64,000 nt of DNA from Gloeocapsa sp. PCC 7428. Lineage in GTDB: Bacteria; Cyanobacteriota; Cyanobacteriia; Cyanobacteriales; Chroococcidiopsidaceae. This document shows positions 1-9,790 of the stretch, one piece after another; positions within the stretch are counted from its first letter, which is position 1; each line of letters starts with the position of its first letter. Below the pieces are notes generated by a model that was given only the letters and a program-made list of their open reading frames with translations, was not told where the DNA came from and ran no database searches. The stretch covers positions 3,348,001-3,412,000 of the forward strand of contig NC_019745.1 of assembly GCF_000317555.1 (NCBI RefSeq). Reading direction: 5' to 3'. The position numbers and the translations under genes are program-made.

Positions 1-704
1 GCGGGCATTGGTTCAAGCAAGATACAGGTTTTATTGTCTCTCCTATCTTACGTTTAATCTCGCCTGCCTACTTATCTAAGCTTACTCGTTGTTTTTGCAC
101 GCCTAGATAAGAACCTAAAAGAGAGGTTAGTGAGTCACTTAAGATTGCTAAAACTCATAATACTTATTAGCTATTGTATCGAATAATACAAGTTCGTTTT
201 GTTTACTAGGAGATTTTGATCTCTTTGAAAGTAAAATGAGTAGATTGATTCTCTTTAAGCTTCTATGAAAAGTTATTTTACCACATCTAACTAGAGAAAG
301 ATATGCTTTTGTCTGTCATTCTTTACTGTTATTTCTATATAAAAATAAGCCGATTGTTAATTGCAGATACAGACGCTTGTAGCCAAGAATACAAAAAAAA
401 ATTAACACAAACATACTTCAAAAGTTAGAGATGATAACGAAGATGTAGCTATTAGTTTAAAAAAATAAAAATGAAGTCTTAAAAAATTAGGAAGCTCGTA
501 CTAAGTTAAATTGACCAAATCAAATACGCAATATGAGTTAAGCATCGCGCAAGCCTACGCCCATTAGGTTAGATGACGATGCGGGATTTAATATATTGCT
601 GACTTAGTAGAGACGGTAGAATCAAGTTTTAGGAATATTCAGGAGAAGTAGAGCATGATATTGCAACGTTAATAAAGCTTTTGATTACTCTAGTGAGTCA
701 AATC
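1..704. other. AT-rich non-coding stretch at left edge
   Basis: No convincing gene is visible. The three plus frames entering from the left edge stop after about 18 to 36 codons, so any gene tail here is short and I cannot identify it. The rest is AT-rich with scattered stops. A good ribosome binding site (AGGAG at 641-645) sits before an ATG at 655 that opens a five-codon frame ending at 672, just ahead of the next gene. Confidence 0.5.
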
Positions 705-1808
705 ATGATTTCTCGTAAAAATGGCTATAAATCAAGAGCTAGAATTAAAAAACAAGTACTCGCAAGGAAATATACTCAAACTGAGCAGCAACTCAAGGCA
801 CTCATCAATTTAGAAGAATTGGATGAGCGAATCCAAGCACAGCCTTGGATGGTGAGTGAGTTTGAGCTAGTTCTGGAAGACGCGATCGCAGCAGCGTATC
901 AATCAACAACGAGTTGTGCTTTAGCTCAACATTTCTTGCATCGCTTGCTGTATCGTATTAATCGACTCAAGCTATTCTGGTACGATAATTTACGGCATTA
1001 CACAAACGAAAGATCTATTTACCTGCATTTGTGCCGTGAAAAGATTGAAACAGCTTGGCAACAGTGGGAACTTGCGAATATTGATGTGCTAACACTGCAA
1101 ACGCTAGACGTTCAAACAAGTCTACTCACCCAGGTTAATGGCGATCGCAACTTCTGGGATACTCAACAAGAGCATGACCGACTGCACGAAATGACTCATG
1201 CTGAATATCATAAACTGCTAGCGATCGCTGCCTTCGATACTCTACAAGCAAGAAACAAGTTTTTCCGCACGCTTGCCAATGCCGTTAACGAAGTCGAGTC
1301 AAAGTTAACACAGTTATTACTTGAAGACTACAGTCGCAATTACTTAAGCACTCAACACTCGACATTGTTAGCGCAAATGTTGAGCGAGTTACAGCTAGAT
1401 AGCATTCCCGAAGCATACTTCAAGATTGTTCCGTATGAGGTGCTGGCGTGTGCTAACCACAACTTTCTCCTAACCGACTGCAAACGTTTGTTTCTCCGCT
1501 GCATCGGTGGGATGATTTATTCAGAAATTGCCAAATCGACAACATACAAACACTACTCAGTCTCCGCACAACGGCTAGGGTTGTCAGCTACCAAAAGTTA
1601 TTGGGAGCGGTGCATTATAGAAGATGAATGCTATAAACACCGGATACTTGAAGAAGTGGCTTTACCGTTGGTAGAAAAATATCCTGCAAGCGCGTGGGAG
1701 TTACTACTAGGGTACGAACAACAAAAGCAAATTCATCAGCGTGCGAGTGCTGCTACACTAAACTCTTGTCGGGAATCTAGCAATAATGTCATATTTAGTG
1801 CTAGGTAA
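705..1808 (+). CDS. Iron-containing redox enzyme / heme-oxygenase-fold protein (HDO-like)
   Basis: The product is about 367 residues and almost entirely helical. The C-terminal half carries spaced acidic and histidine residues typical of diiron heme-oxygenase-like oxidases, notably HEMTHAEYH in mid-protein and IEDECYKHRILEEV near the C terminus. Members of this superfamily bind two irons and oxidise small molecules; the substrate here is unknown. I chose the ATG at 705; the frame also contains TTG at 681 and GTG at 693, so the start is uncertain. The best ribosome binding site upstream serves a five-codon frame at 655-672, which could act as a leader. The gene stands alone, with a repeat-bearing spacer after it. 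The family call rests on motif spacing only. Confidence 0.5.
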   Translation: MISRKNGYKSRARIKKQVLARKYTQTEQQLKALINLEELDERIQAQPWMVSEFELVLEDAIAAAYQSTTSCALAQHFLHRLLYRINRLKLFWYDNLRHYTNERSIYLHLCREKIETAWQQWELANIDVLTLQTLDVQTSLLTQVNGDRNFWDTQQEHDRLHEMTHAEYHKLLAIAAFDTLQARNKFFRTLANAVNEVESKLTQLLLEDYSRNYLSTQHSTLLAQMLSELQLDSIPEAYFKIVPYEVLACANHNFLLTDCKRLFLRCIGGMIYSEIAKSTTYKHYSVSAQRLGLSATKSYWERCIIEDECYKHRILEEVALPLVEKYPASAWELLLGYEQQKQIHQRASAATLNSCRESSNNVIFSAR

Positions 1809-1829
1809 AAATTTTCTCGCCCCCCCTAA

Positions 1830-1971
1830 TCTAGAAGCCCCCCAGAATTGGTGGGTTGGCGGGCAAATGCTCTAGAATCTGTGGTGTATGCACTAATTTT
1901 CTCGCCCTCTAAATTCCCTACCAGTGGGGGACTTTAAGTAGTCTAGAAGCCCCCCAGAATTGGTGGGTTGG
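1830..1971. repeat. Pair of 30-bp direct repeats in spacer
   Basis: A 30-base unit beginning TCTAGAAGCCCCCCAGAATT occurs at 1830-1859 and again, identical, at 1942-1971. Each is preceded within about 50 bases by ATTTTCTCGCCC. The C-run/G-run composition resembles the inverted-repeat element at 5277-5573, which also contains CCCCCAGAATTC. It is probably a decayed copy of the same repeat family. Confidence 0.7.
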
Positions 1972-2031
1972 GGGATACGCTAGTTTAAGCTTTTACATAA
2001 CATATAAGCTATTCCTAGTTTTATTAGCCTA

Positions 2032-5000
2032 ATGCGGTCATTTAATTTTTCTCAACTACAGCGCTATAAAGTCGCGTTACTAAGTGTTGCGATCGCCGCG
2101 CTGTTGACTTTATTTTTATCCGAATTTGTTGCGCCTGCGATTGCGCTTGACTTAGACTATATACAGCTTGTTTTGTTTGTTGTTGTAGCACTCAGCATAA
2201 GCACCGTAGCAGTTGCACTTCGCCAGGAACGACAAAACGCGGCGATGATTCAACCGCCACAAACAATTCAAGACTCATCGACACAAGCAAACCAACTTGC
2301 AGGTAATATCTTAGAAAGTATCACCGATGCTTTCTTTGCGCTCGATCAGGAGTGGCGCTTTATCTACATAAATCGTCATAGTGAAGATATTTTTCAGCGA
2401 TCGCGCGAATCACTTTTAGGACAATCGATTTGGGAAGCATTTCCAGAAATTGTCGGTTCCGTTTACGATCAACAATACCGCCGTGCGATGCAAGAACAAG
2501 TTGCGGTGAATTTTGAGAGTCTCGCGCCAGATGGGACTCAGCGCTACTTTGAAATTCATGCTTACCCCACACCCGCAGGTTTAGCCGTATATTTTCGCGA
2601 AATGACGCAACGCAAACAGGCGGAAATGGCATTAGTTGCGAGTGAGTCTCGCTTGCGCCGCTTGGTTGATTCTAATATAATTGGCGTCATATTTTGGGAT
2701 GAAAGCGGTCAAATCACCGATGCCAACGATGCTTTTTTAAAAATTGTAAGGTCTCAGCGTTCTGATTTAGTTGCGGGGCGGTTGAATTGGCGCAACCTCA
2801 CACCAGAAGAACAACTTGCGAGTAGCGAACAATTGCTGAATGAGATGAAAGCTTCTGGTACAAGTTCTTATTGTGAAAAAGAATATATTCGTGCTGATGG
2901 AACTCGCGTTCCGGTGTTACTCGGTAGTGTTTTTTTAGAAGCATCAACCACACAAGGCGTTAGCTTTGTCCTCGATTTGACGCAACTCAAACAAACCGAA
3001 GCCGCACTCCGCGAAAGTGTCAGCTTGTATCGAACTTTAACCGAAGTATTGAAACACCATGTTTGGATAGCCCGTAGCGATGGTTTTGTCGAGTATGTAA
3101 ACAAGCATTGGTATGATTATTCTGGCGCGACGCTTGATGACTTTAATCAGGGAAATTGGAGTCAGCTATTTCACCCAGAAGATGTGCCACGCTTACAAGA
3201 AAGATGGGCAAAAATGCTGACAACAGGAGAAACCGAAGGTATGGAGTACCGCATACGCGGTGCAGATGGACAATATCGCTGGTTTTTGGGTAAAGTCGCA
3301 CCTTTAAAAGATGCACGCGGTAAAATTATCCGTTGGGTGGGGACGAATACTGATATCGACGATCGCAAGCGGTTTATCAAAGAACTACATCGCCGAGAGC
3401 AACAGTTTAAAACCTTAGCAGAAAACGCCCCAGATGTGATTGAACGCATCGATCGCAATTACCGTCATCTCTACGCTAGTCCTGCGATTGAAACTGTAAC
3501 AGGAATCGCACCGGAAGCATTTATCGGCAAAACCCCAGAAGAGTTAGGCATACCAGAAGAATTATCCCGCGTGTGGCGATCGCACGTGGCGACAGTTTTT
3601 GCTACCAAGCAACCAACAAGCTATGAGTTTATCTATCCTACTACCAAAGGCGATCGCTACTATCAAATGCGCCTTGTCCCAGAATTTGCTGCTGATGGTT
3701 CAGTCGAAACAGTTCTCACAATTTCACGCGATTTAACCGAGTTGCAACGCCATCAACAGGCGCTACACGAAAGCGAACAAACGCTCAAAATCGCCTTAGA
3801 AACCGCGCAACTAGGTTCTTGGCAATTAGACTTAGCAACAATGACGCTGACGAGTTCTGATTTGTGCAAGGCAAATTTTGGACTACCCCCCACAGCCGAG
3901 TTCACTTACGAAAAACTGTTTGAATTGATTCATCCAGAAGATCGCGATCGCGTCCGTACAGCGATCGCGACTGCAATTCAAAACCACACCGATTACGATA
4001 TCAAGTACCGAATTACTTGGGTGGATAGTAGTTTGCACTCGATCGTCGCGAGAGGTCGCACTTTATACGCTGCGGATGGTAAACCGCTACGCATGGTTGG
4101 CGTGACACTCCTTATTACCGAACCCAACCGCAAACAAGAATCAGTGCAGATGCTGGTAGAAGCGAGTGCAATTTTTAACGCTGAACCCAACTATCAAACC
4201 GCACTGCGCAAAGTTGCGGATCTTGTCGTACCAACGCTTGCTGACTACTGTTTTTTTGATATTGTCAGTGCAGATAACACGCTTGAACGCATCGCCTGGC
4301 AACACGCCGCCATCGAAAAACGCGAACACTTTCAACAGATTCAGCGTTATGTACCACCAATAGATGCACAAAATAACCCTGTTGTCAAGGTCTTGCATAC
4401 AGGACAACCACAATTTACACCGCAAGTTACTGATGAATGGTTGCAAGCAACCGCACTCAATGCCGAACATTTACAATTTCTGCGCGAGTTTCAGCCAAGT
4501 TCGACGATTTCAGTTCCCTTAGTCGCGCGCGTAATCGCGCGCGATCGCCGCTTGGGAGTTTTAACATTTTGTCGCGAGGCGCGATCGCAACGTCACTACA
4601 CCCATGAAGATTTCAACTTAGCCGTTTATCTTGCTTACCGCACTGCTTTAGCGATCGACAACGCGCTACAGTATCAAGCAGCCGAACGCGAAGATACTCG
4701 CGCAGCGCATCTTCAAGTTTTAAATGCGGCTTTATTAGAAGCTTTAACCAGTACTCAAGTAGCCGAATTAATTGTCAATCAAAGTATGACATTATTAGGC
4801 GCAGCAAATAGCGCTGTATCGCTTTTAACCGACCAAAAGAGTCACTTAAAAACAATTGCGACAGTAGGCTATTCGCCAGCAGCACTCGAAACTTGGGAGT
4901 ATTTCCCTATAACCCTACCATGTCTTCTCACCGACAGCATCCGCACAAAAGAGCCAATATTTTTAAAAAGCTTTGATGCGTTTGCAACCCGATATCCGCA

Positions 5001-5214
5001 CTTAGTCAACAATGCTGCATTTATTGATAAGTATGCCTTCGCCGCTATTCCTTTGCTAGCTGAAGGACAAAGTATTGGCGGAATCGCCCTCAACTTCGAT
5101 ACTCCCCAAGCGTTCAGCGCTCAAGACTGTGCATTTATGCGCGCATTAGGTGCGCAGTGTTCCGCAGCACTCGCCCGCACTCATCTCTACGAAGCTCAAC
5201 AGCACACTACCTAA
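2032..5214 (+). CDS. Membrane-anchored multi-PAS/GAF sensor protein lacking an output domain
   Basis: 1060 residues. Two hydrophobic segments lie at about 11-33 and 41-62. Five PAS-type domains follow (about 90-195, 205-320, 330-445, 455-572 and 580-700), several ending in PAC-like strands, then two GAF domains (about 715-880 and 895-1055). Such arrays normally lead into a histidine kinase or GGDEF domain, but this frame stops after the last GAF helix (AALARTHLYEAQ). No H-box, HATPase, GGDEF or HTH motif is present, and no kinase remnant is visible downstream. It may pass its signal to a separate protein by heterodimerisation, or may have lost its output domain. Residue ranges are read by eye. 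Confidence 0.75.
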   Translation: MRSFNFSQLQRYKVALLSVAIAALLTLFLSEFVAPAIALDLDYIQLVLFVVVALSISTVAVALRQERQNAAMIQPPQTIQDSSTQANQLAGNILESITDAFFALDQEWRFIYINRHSEDIFQRSRESLLGQSIWEAFPEIVGSVYDQQYRRAMQEQVAVNFESLAPDGTQRYFEIHAYPTPAGLAVYFREMTQRKQAEMALVASESRLRRLVDSNIIGVIFWDESGQITDANDAFLKIVRSQRSDLVAGRLNWRNLTPEEQLASSEQLLNEMKASGTSSYCEKEYIRADGTRVPVLLGSVFLEASTTQGVSFVLDLTQLKQTEAALRESVSLYRTLTEVLKHHVWIARSDGFVEYVNKHWYDYSGATLDDFNQGNWSQLFHPEDVPRLQERWAKMLTTGETEGMEYRIRGADGQYRWFLGKVAPLKDARGKIIRWVGTNTDIDDRKRFIKELHRREQQFKTLAENAPDVIERIDRNYRHLYASPAIETVTGIAPEAFIGKTPEELGIPEELSRVWRSHVATVFATKQPTSYEFIYPTTKGDRYYQMRLVPEFAADGSVETVLTISRDLTELQRHQQALHESEQTLKIALETAQLGSWQLDLATMTLTSSDLCKANFGLPPTAEFTYEKLFELIHPEDRDRVRTAIATAIQNHTDYDIKYRITWVDSSLHSIVARGRTLYAADGKPLRMVGVTLLITEPNRKQESVQMLVEASAIFNAEPNYQTALRKVADLVVPTLADYCFFDIVSADNTLERIAWQHAAIEKREHFQQIQRYVPPIDAQNNPVVKVLHTGQPQFTPQVTDEWLQATALNAEHLQFLREFQPSSTISVPLVARVIARDRRLGVLTFCREARSQRHYTHEDFNLAVYLAYRTALAIDNALQYQAAEREDTRAAHLQVLNAALLEALTSTQVAELIVNQSMTLLGAANSAVSLLTDQKSHLKTIATVGYSPAALETWEYFPITLPCLLTDSIRTKEPIFLKSFDAFATRYPHLVNNAAFIDKYAFAAIPLLAEGQSIGGIALNFDTPQAFSAQDCAFMRALGAQCSAALARTHLYEAQQHTT

Positions 5215-5276
5215 TTTGAGATCCTGAGTTATGCGTGGAAGCCAAAATTCAAAACTCAAATGAGGCACTTTGAATA

Positions 5277-5573
5277 CTCCCCCAATTCTGGGGGCTACGG
5301 TGTACACACAAATGGTCGGATATAAAAAGTCTTTGGCGAACCGCCCCCCAACGCACACCAGTTGTACGCCACTTCTCTCCACGGGGTAAACCCCCGCACG
5401 AGAGTGGCTCCTCAACGGAGGACACCTCCGCACGACACTGGCTCCCCAATTTGGGGGACTTCTGAGCCAGTTCTACTTCAAAGTCCCCCACAGGTGGGGG
5501 ATGCAAGGGGGCGAAAAAGCTTGGAGCGACGCCAGTCTAGACTTGTGTGTACAGCGTAGAATTCTGGGGGAGA
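5277..5573. mobile_element. MITE-like element with terminal inverted repeats
   Basis: An 11-base arm TGTACACACAA at 5301-5311 is matched exactly by its reverse complement at 5543-5553. Similarity continues outwards: both arms carry a CCCCC(A)GAATTC-like block and TACG next to the core. The total length is about 297 bp with no coding capacity. Inside are nested palindromes such as CCCCCAATTCTGGGGG and CCCCACAGGTGGGG, and a duplicated CGCACGA-A-TGGCTCC module. The structure suggests a non-autonomous miniature element; no target-site duplication was confirmed. Confidence 0.65.
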
Positions 5574-5633
5574 AGACAAAAAAACATTTATAGCCATAGT
5601 CAACAGAGTTAGGACATTATAGAAGCTCGTATT

Positions 5634-5759
5634 GACTTCCCTGAGCGGAGTTAAACTCCGACCCCTGCTATAGTCTATTACTTAAAGTGCGCCTGCGCAC
5701 ACTTCGCTTAAGTAGCCCCGACTTCAGTCGTAGGGCGTTTATGATTCATACAGGAAGTC
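5634..5759. repeat. Short inverted-repeat element with internal hairpins
   Basis: The ends are near-inverted (GACTTCCCTG at 5634, CAGGAAGTC at 5751). Inside are three palindromes in a row: CGGAGTTAAACTCCG, GTGCGCCTGCGCAC and CGACTTCAGTCG. The last two modules recur in 37070-37115, and the last also in 35458-35510 and 47745-47797, so this belongs to a dispersed family. Confidence 0.6.
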
Positions 5760-5800
5760 TACTGTTAAATCTAACTGTACTTTGAAGACTGGTAATTCAA

Positions 5801-6967
5801 CTAAAAACGAAAAATTGCTGCTGCTGGCGATTGTGGTACATCTTCAGGATCTAAAGCGTAAACCGTCCCACCATTCAACAATGTATGAATAGCAGCAAAA
5901 TCCAACATATCTTCATCATCTGGTTCGGGTTCTGAATGTAACTCTACAGCCATCGTATCGGGATCGAACTCGCCCCAAAGCTTCTGTCCGACTGGTACAA
6001 ATAAAGAATCAATCCTTTGAAAGTAAGCGGCTGAAACAATCTCTTTAACATCATTTGAAGCCTTGCCAGTACCAGCACCAGCTAGTTCTTGATAACGCTC
6101 TATTGCCTCTTTTTCTGCCTGATGGAACAGAGGTTCAACAATAGGTAAAGCTTTGTCTTGCAATTCTTCCGGCTTGACGATATCTACATTGACATTGATA
6201 CCTTCTTCCACTAAATGCGGATACTCGTTAGTCTCTTTATAAATGGGGAAAAGATACTCAACTCCTGCCAACACTAAAGGTGCTTTTTGATTCTTCAGTT
6301 TCTGACACACCGCATCATCAACTAGGTGAAAGAATTGCAAGATATCTTTCTGATGCTGATCTCGATCAGGACTTCCTTGCCCGTGAAATGAACCAGGCTG
6401 CGTCATTGCATTAGCCGTTCCGCCTCTAGATGTTGCAATGCGGAACTGCCCTGATGAGGCAGTTTCGTCATAACCAAGGGCTTCATCCAGACTCTTGGGC
6501 ATATTTGGTACTTCTACTTCCTTAATACTGTAAGGCGTACCTTCAAAGAACCGAATATTATCTTGGCTCAAAGCTAAAATGTAAAATCGGTTATCGTTGT
6601 CAATCAATTGCAGTAGCGGCTTGAGGTGAAACTGCTTGCTAACAACTACCAATTCTTCAAACTCGATTGGCAACTGGTAGTAGCGGAAAACTGTTGGCGA
6701 GATAAAAATAACTAGTCCGCGATCTTGGTTCTCCCAAAAATCGGGCGTATCAAGTTCATGCGCTTGTTTAAAAAGTTCTACTGCGTCTGTCTGAGGCATT
6801 TTGATTGCTTCTAACCGTGCCTCAGCCTCACGAATTAAATTCTTGAAACGAATGGGATTTTCTCTCACCTCTGGTCCTGCTTTTTGCATTGGCATATATA
6901 AAGATATACAAGGGCTTTGAGGATTTTCTACTAAAGCTTTTAATTCATCTATATTCAATAGCGGCAT
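5801..6967 (-). CDS. baeRF-family protein (bacterial release-factor-1-like fold)
   Basis: 388 residues, soluble, no signal peptide. The opening LLNIDELKAL followed by PCISLYMPM, the central FHGQGSPDRDQHQKDILQFF segment, and the end AAAIFRF are typical of the bacterial relatives of archaeo-eukaryotic release factors (baeRF group, probably type 3). These have an inferred ribosome- or RNA-related role, but no reaction is established. The start is supported by a strong AGGAGT site just upstream of the ATG at 6967. The gene is monocistronic and converges on the preceding repeat-rich spacer. The family call is from motif recognition. Confidence 0.7.
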   Translation of the reverse strand: MPLLNIDELKALVENPQSPCISLYMPMQKAGPEVRENPIRFKNLIREAEARLEAIKMPQTDAVELFKQAHELDTPDFWENQDRGLVIFISPTVFRYYQLPIEFEELVVVSKQFHLKPLLQLIDNDNRFYILALSQDNIRFFEGTPYSIKEVEVPNMPKSLDEALGYDETASSGQFRIATSRGGTANAMTQPGSFHGQGSPDRDQHQKDILQFFHLVDDAVCQKLKNQKAPLVLAGVEYLFPIYKETNEYPHLVEEGINVNVDIVKPEELQDKALPIVEPLFHQAEKEAIERYQELAGAGTGKASNDVKEIVSAAYFQRIDSLFVPVGQKLWGEFDPDTMAVELHSEPEPDDEDMLDFAAIHTLLNGGTVYALDPEDVPQSPAAAIFRF

Positions 6968-7334
6968 ACTTAACTCCTATCAACGTCGCCAATAGCAAAT
7001 TACTCTAGATTTATTTCATGTAGAGGTTAATTAGCTTTCATCTTTCTTGCGACGAGAATCAACTATTATATAACCTGTCCTTAGATATATTTGAGAAGAT
7101 TTTATGTATTTTGCAATTCAATACGTTCCAGAATAACGATTTATGGAACTATCGGCAATGACTGAATCGACAGCGAGAGCTTATATTAAGACAAAGTATA
7201 TCAATAAACACAAAACCGCGTAAAGTTGAATTATCACTTTTGGCAGAGTTTATTTAAACTAAATCTATCAAACATTTAAAAGTAGCAAAATCTTTTTATT
7301 ATTCAATCTTGCTCTCCCGAATCCAGGTGAATCT
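6968..7334. other. AT-rich divergent promoter region
   Basis: This 367-base gap separates the minus-strand baeRF gene from the plus-strand DUF4383 gene and must hold both promoters. I see the AGGAGT site for the former and a weaker AGGTG before the latter, but no recognisable operator or repeat. Confidence 0.5.
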
Positions 7335-7859
7335 ATGGCTAATAAACAAAATTTTTGGAGTGGATTACAAAATCAAGTTGATAGTACAAAAATCCGTTAT
7401 TTCGCGTTGATTACAGGAATTCTTTTTCTGCTATTAGGAATAGCGGGCTTTGTACCAGGGCTTGTTTCGCTACCAGCAGGTGCGCCTAACGTTGCCGTTG
7501 ATGCACCTCGATTATCACTTGATAGTGGCTACGGCTATGTTCTCGGTTTATTTCCTACTAATTCCTTACATAACGCGGTTCACATTGTTGTAGGGCTATT
7601 AGGAATTGCGGCTTACACCAGTGCTAGCGGTGCGCTGACATTCACGCGTGGTTATGCGATCGCCTACGCGCTGATCGCGTTGATGGGCTTGTTTCCCTTT
7701 TCCAACACAACATTTGGTTTAATGCCTATCTATGGAAATAATGTGTGGTTGAACGGAATTACTGCGGCGATCGCTGCTTATCTTGGCTTTAGTAAACCAC
7801 CTGAAACAAGCACTGCTTCTACCCCAACGAATGTAGATTCTGGTTCCTCAACTGTGTAA
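7335..7859 (+). CDS. DUF4383 domain membrane protein
   Basis: 174 residues with four predicted transmembrane helices (about 20-40, 78-98, 104-124 and 130-148). Features such as AVHIVVGLLGIAAYTS in the middle and NVWLNGITAAIAAYLG near the end fit the DUF4383 family of small integral membrane proteins, whose function is unknown. The C-terminal tail is Ser/Thr/Pro-rich and probably disordered. An AGGTG motif lies upstream of the ATG. It stands alone, with a likely terminator at 8039-8063. Confidence 0.75.
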   Translation: MANKQNFWSGLQNQVDSTKIRYFALITGILFLLLGIAGFVPGLVSLPAGAPNVAVDAPRLSLDSGYGYVLGLFPTNSLHNAVHIVVGLLGIAAYTSASGALTFTRGYAIAYALIALMGLFPFSNTTFGLMPIYGNNVWLNGITAAIAAYLGFSKPPETSTASTPTNVDSGSSTV

Positions 7860-8038
7860 TCAGACCATTAGCTCAAAGTAGGCTAATTACTAACAGCGTT
7901 TATCATAGCTATCAAGTATCTTTGATTACAAACAAAACAAGTTTATCCATCTTTTGGTAGCTGTTATTCAAAGAGTAAGTATTCTAGGATGCAAGAGTGA
8001 AAAAACACACCCACGGCAAGCAAGAGTGCTTACATCAT

Positions 8039-8063
8039 TGCCTCAGCAAAACTGGGGCATTTT
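8039..8063 (+). terminator. Intrinsic terminator hairpin before crtO
   Basis: An 8-bp stem (TGCCTCAG at 8039-8046 with CTGGGGCA at 8052-8059, one G-T pair) with a five-base CAAAA loop is followed by TTTT. It probably ends the upstream DUF4383 transcript. Because it lies only 33 bp before the crtO ATG, it could alternatively act in the crtO leader. Confidence 0.6.
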
Positions 8064-8095
8064 CTATTAATGTAAAGAGCTAAAAACCTTTTCAA

Positions 8096-9790
8096 ATGCA
8101 AGCTTACGATGTTATTATTATTGGTGCAGGACATAATGCTTTAGTCTGTGCAGCGTATCTATTAAAAGCAGGCTACAGCGTTGTTTTATTAGAGAAAAAT
8201 TCGATTCCAGGAGGCGCAGCAACAACTCAAGAAATTATGCGCGAATCGGCTCCTGGTTTTCAATTCAACCCGTGTGCGATCGACCATATTTTTATTCATT
8301 TAGGTCCTGTCGTTAGAGAATTAGAACTTCATAAATACGGCTTAGAATATCTATACTGCGACCCCATCACTTTTTGCCCACATCCTGATGGCAAATATTT
8401 TCTCGCACATCGTTCGGTTGAAAAAACTTGTGCTGAAATCGAACGGTTTAGCCCGCGCGATGCCAAACAATATGCAGAATATATCGATTTTTGGCAGCGG
8501 GTCACACAAATGATTATCCCGATATTTAATGCGCCGCCCAAGTCCATTATCGATATGGCAGGCAATTACGACGCTGGCAAAATTAAAGATATGTTGTCTT
8601 TAATGGGACCTCCCGATAAGACGTTAAACTTGATGCGATCGCTGTTTACCAGCGCCAAGGACATCATCGAAGAATATTTTGACGCCGAATTTATCAAAGC
8701 ACCGCTAGCCCGAATGGCGGGAGAACTCAGTACACCACCTTCGCAAAAAACGAGTGCGATCGGCTCAATAATGATGGCAATGCGCCACAATCCTGGTGTG
8801 AGTCGTCCCAAAGGCGGTACAGGGGCGCTGACTCAAGCCTTAGTTGCAGCAGTAAAAGACCTTGGTGGTGGCATCTTCACCGACCAACACGTCGAAAAAG
8901 TCTTAATTGATAATGGACGCGCTGTCGGTGTCCGTGTCGCCAATAATAAAGAATATCGGGCAAATCGCGGCGTGATTTCAAGTATTGACGCCAAGCGCCT
9001 ATTTTTGCAACTTATCGATAAAAGTGACGCTGATGCTGCCGATCCTCACTTGCGTTCTACCTTATCGCGTCGCATCGTCCACAACAACGAATCAATTCTG
9101 AAAATCGACTGTGCGCTTGCTGAACCGCTGCGCTTTAGCGCGCATAACCACACCGATGATTATTTGGTTGGTTCAGTCCTCATTGCAGATTCAGTGAATC
9201 ACGTCGAAGTTGCACACACCGACTGTAATGTAGGTAAAATTCCTGATGCCGATCCTTCAATGTATCTTGTTGTCCCCACCGTACTCGATCCCTCAATGAC
9301 ACCACCAGGTAAACATACGTTGTGGATCGAGTTTTTCGCCCCATATCAAATCGCTGGTGCAGAAGGTACAGGCTTAGACGGTACAGGTTGGACAGACGAA
9401 CTCAAGCATAAAGTCGCCGATCGCGTCCTCGATAAACTCGCAGATTATGCGCCTAACCTGAAGAATGCCACGATCGCCCGACACGTAGAAAGTCCTGCGG
9501 AATTGGCAAAGCGTCTCGGAGTTTTAGAAGGAAATTACTATCACCTCGATATGACGTTTGACCAAATGATGTTTTTCCGCCCAATTCCAGAACTTGCTAA
9601 CTACAAAACTCCCATTGAGGGCTTATTTCTCACCGGTGCAGGTACGCATCCTGGCGGTGCCATTTCTGGCATTCCTGGACGCAACTGCGCGCGTGTCTTT
9701 TTGCATACACAACAACCCATGAGACAAACATTAACCGATGCTGCTGATGCACTTAAGTCAAAAGTCAAATCTTTTTTAAAACTTTCTTGA
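8096..9790 (+). CDS. crtO: Beta-carotene ketolase, CrtO type
   Basis: 564-residue FAD-dependent enzyme of the phytoene-desaturase superfamily. The N-terminal dinucleotide motif (DVIIIGAGHNALVCAAYLL) is followed by PGGAATT. CrtO hallmarks include FNPCAIDHIFIHLGPV, ARPKGGTGALT-like RPKGGTGALTQAL, and the C-terminal GLFLTGAGTHPGGAISGIPG. I recall close similarity along the whole length to Synechocystis CrtO, which adds a keto group to beta-carotene to give echinenone or canthaxanthin. The product would feed membrane photoprotection and orange carotenoid protein, although no OCP gene is in this window. It is monocistronic and full length for the family. Confidence 0.9.
   Translation: MQAYDVIIIGAGHNALVCAAYLLKAGYSVVLLEKNSIPGGAATTQEIMRESAPGFQFNPCAIDHIFIHLGPVVRELELHKYGLEYLYCDPITFCPHPDGKYFLAHRSVEKTCAEIERFSPRDAKQYAEYIDFWQRVTQMIIPIFNAPPKSIIDMAGNYDAGKIKDMLSLMGPPDKTLNLMRSLFTSAKDIIEEYFDAEFIKAPLARMAGELSTPPSQKTSAIGSIMMAMRHNPGVSRPKGGTGALTQALVAAVKDLGGGIFTDQHVEKVLIDNGRAVGVRVANNKEYRANRGVISSIDAKRLFLQLIDKSDADAADPHLRSTLSRRIVHNNESILKIDCALAEPLRFSAHNHTDDYLVGSVLIADSVNHVEVAHTDCNVGKIPDADPSMYLVVPTVLDPSMTPPGKHTLWIEFFAPYQIAGAEGTGLDGTGWTDELKHKVADRVLDKLADYAPNLKNATIARHVESPAELAKRLGVLEGNYYHLDMTFDQMMFFRPIPELANYKTPIEGLFLTGAGTHPGGAISGIPGRNCARVFLHTQQPMRQTLTDAADALKSKVKSFLKLS

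Larger units (their letters stand above)
5215..5800. other. Repeat-filled intergenic stretch
   Basis: This 586-base gap between convergent genes holds two inverted-repeat elements, listed separately at 5277-5573 and 5634-5759. Short open frames here run through G/C palindromes on both strands and show no protein-like composition. No gene is called. Confidence 0.75.

Noticed and set aside
1-111. Possible 3' end of a gene entering from the left edge
   Set aside because: One plus frame stays open for about 36 codons, but the fragment has no recognisable motif.
5146-5559. Overlapping 65-95 codon frames at the end of the sensor gene and in the spacer
   Set aside because: They read through G/C palindromes of a repeat element and show no protein features.
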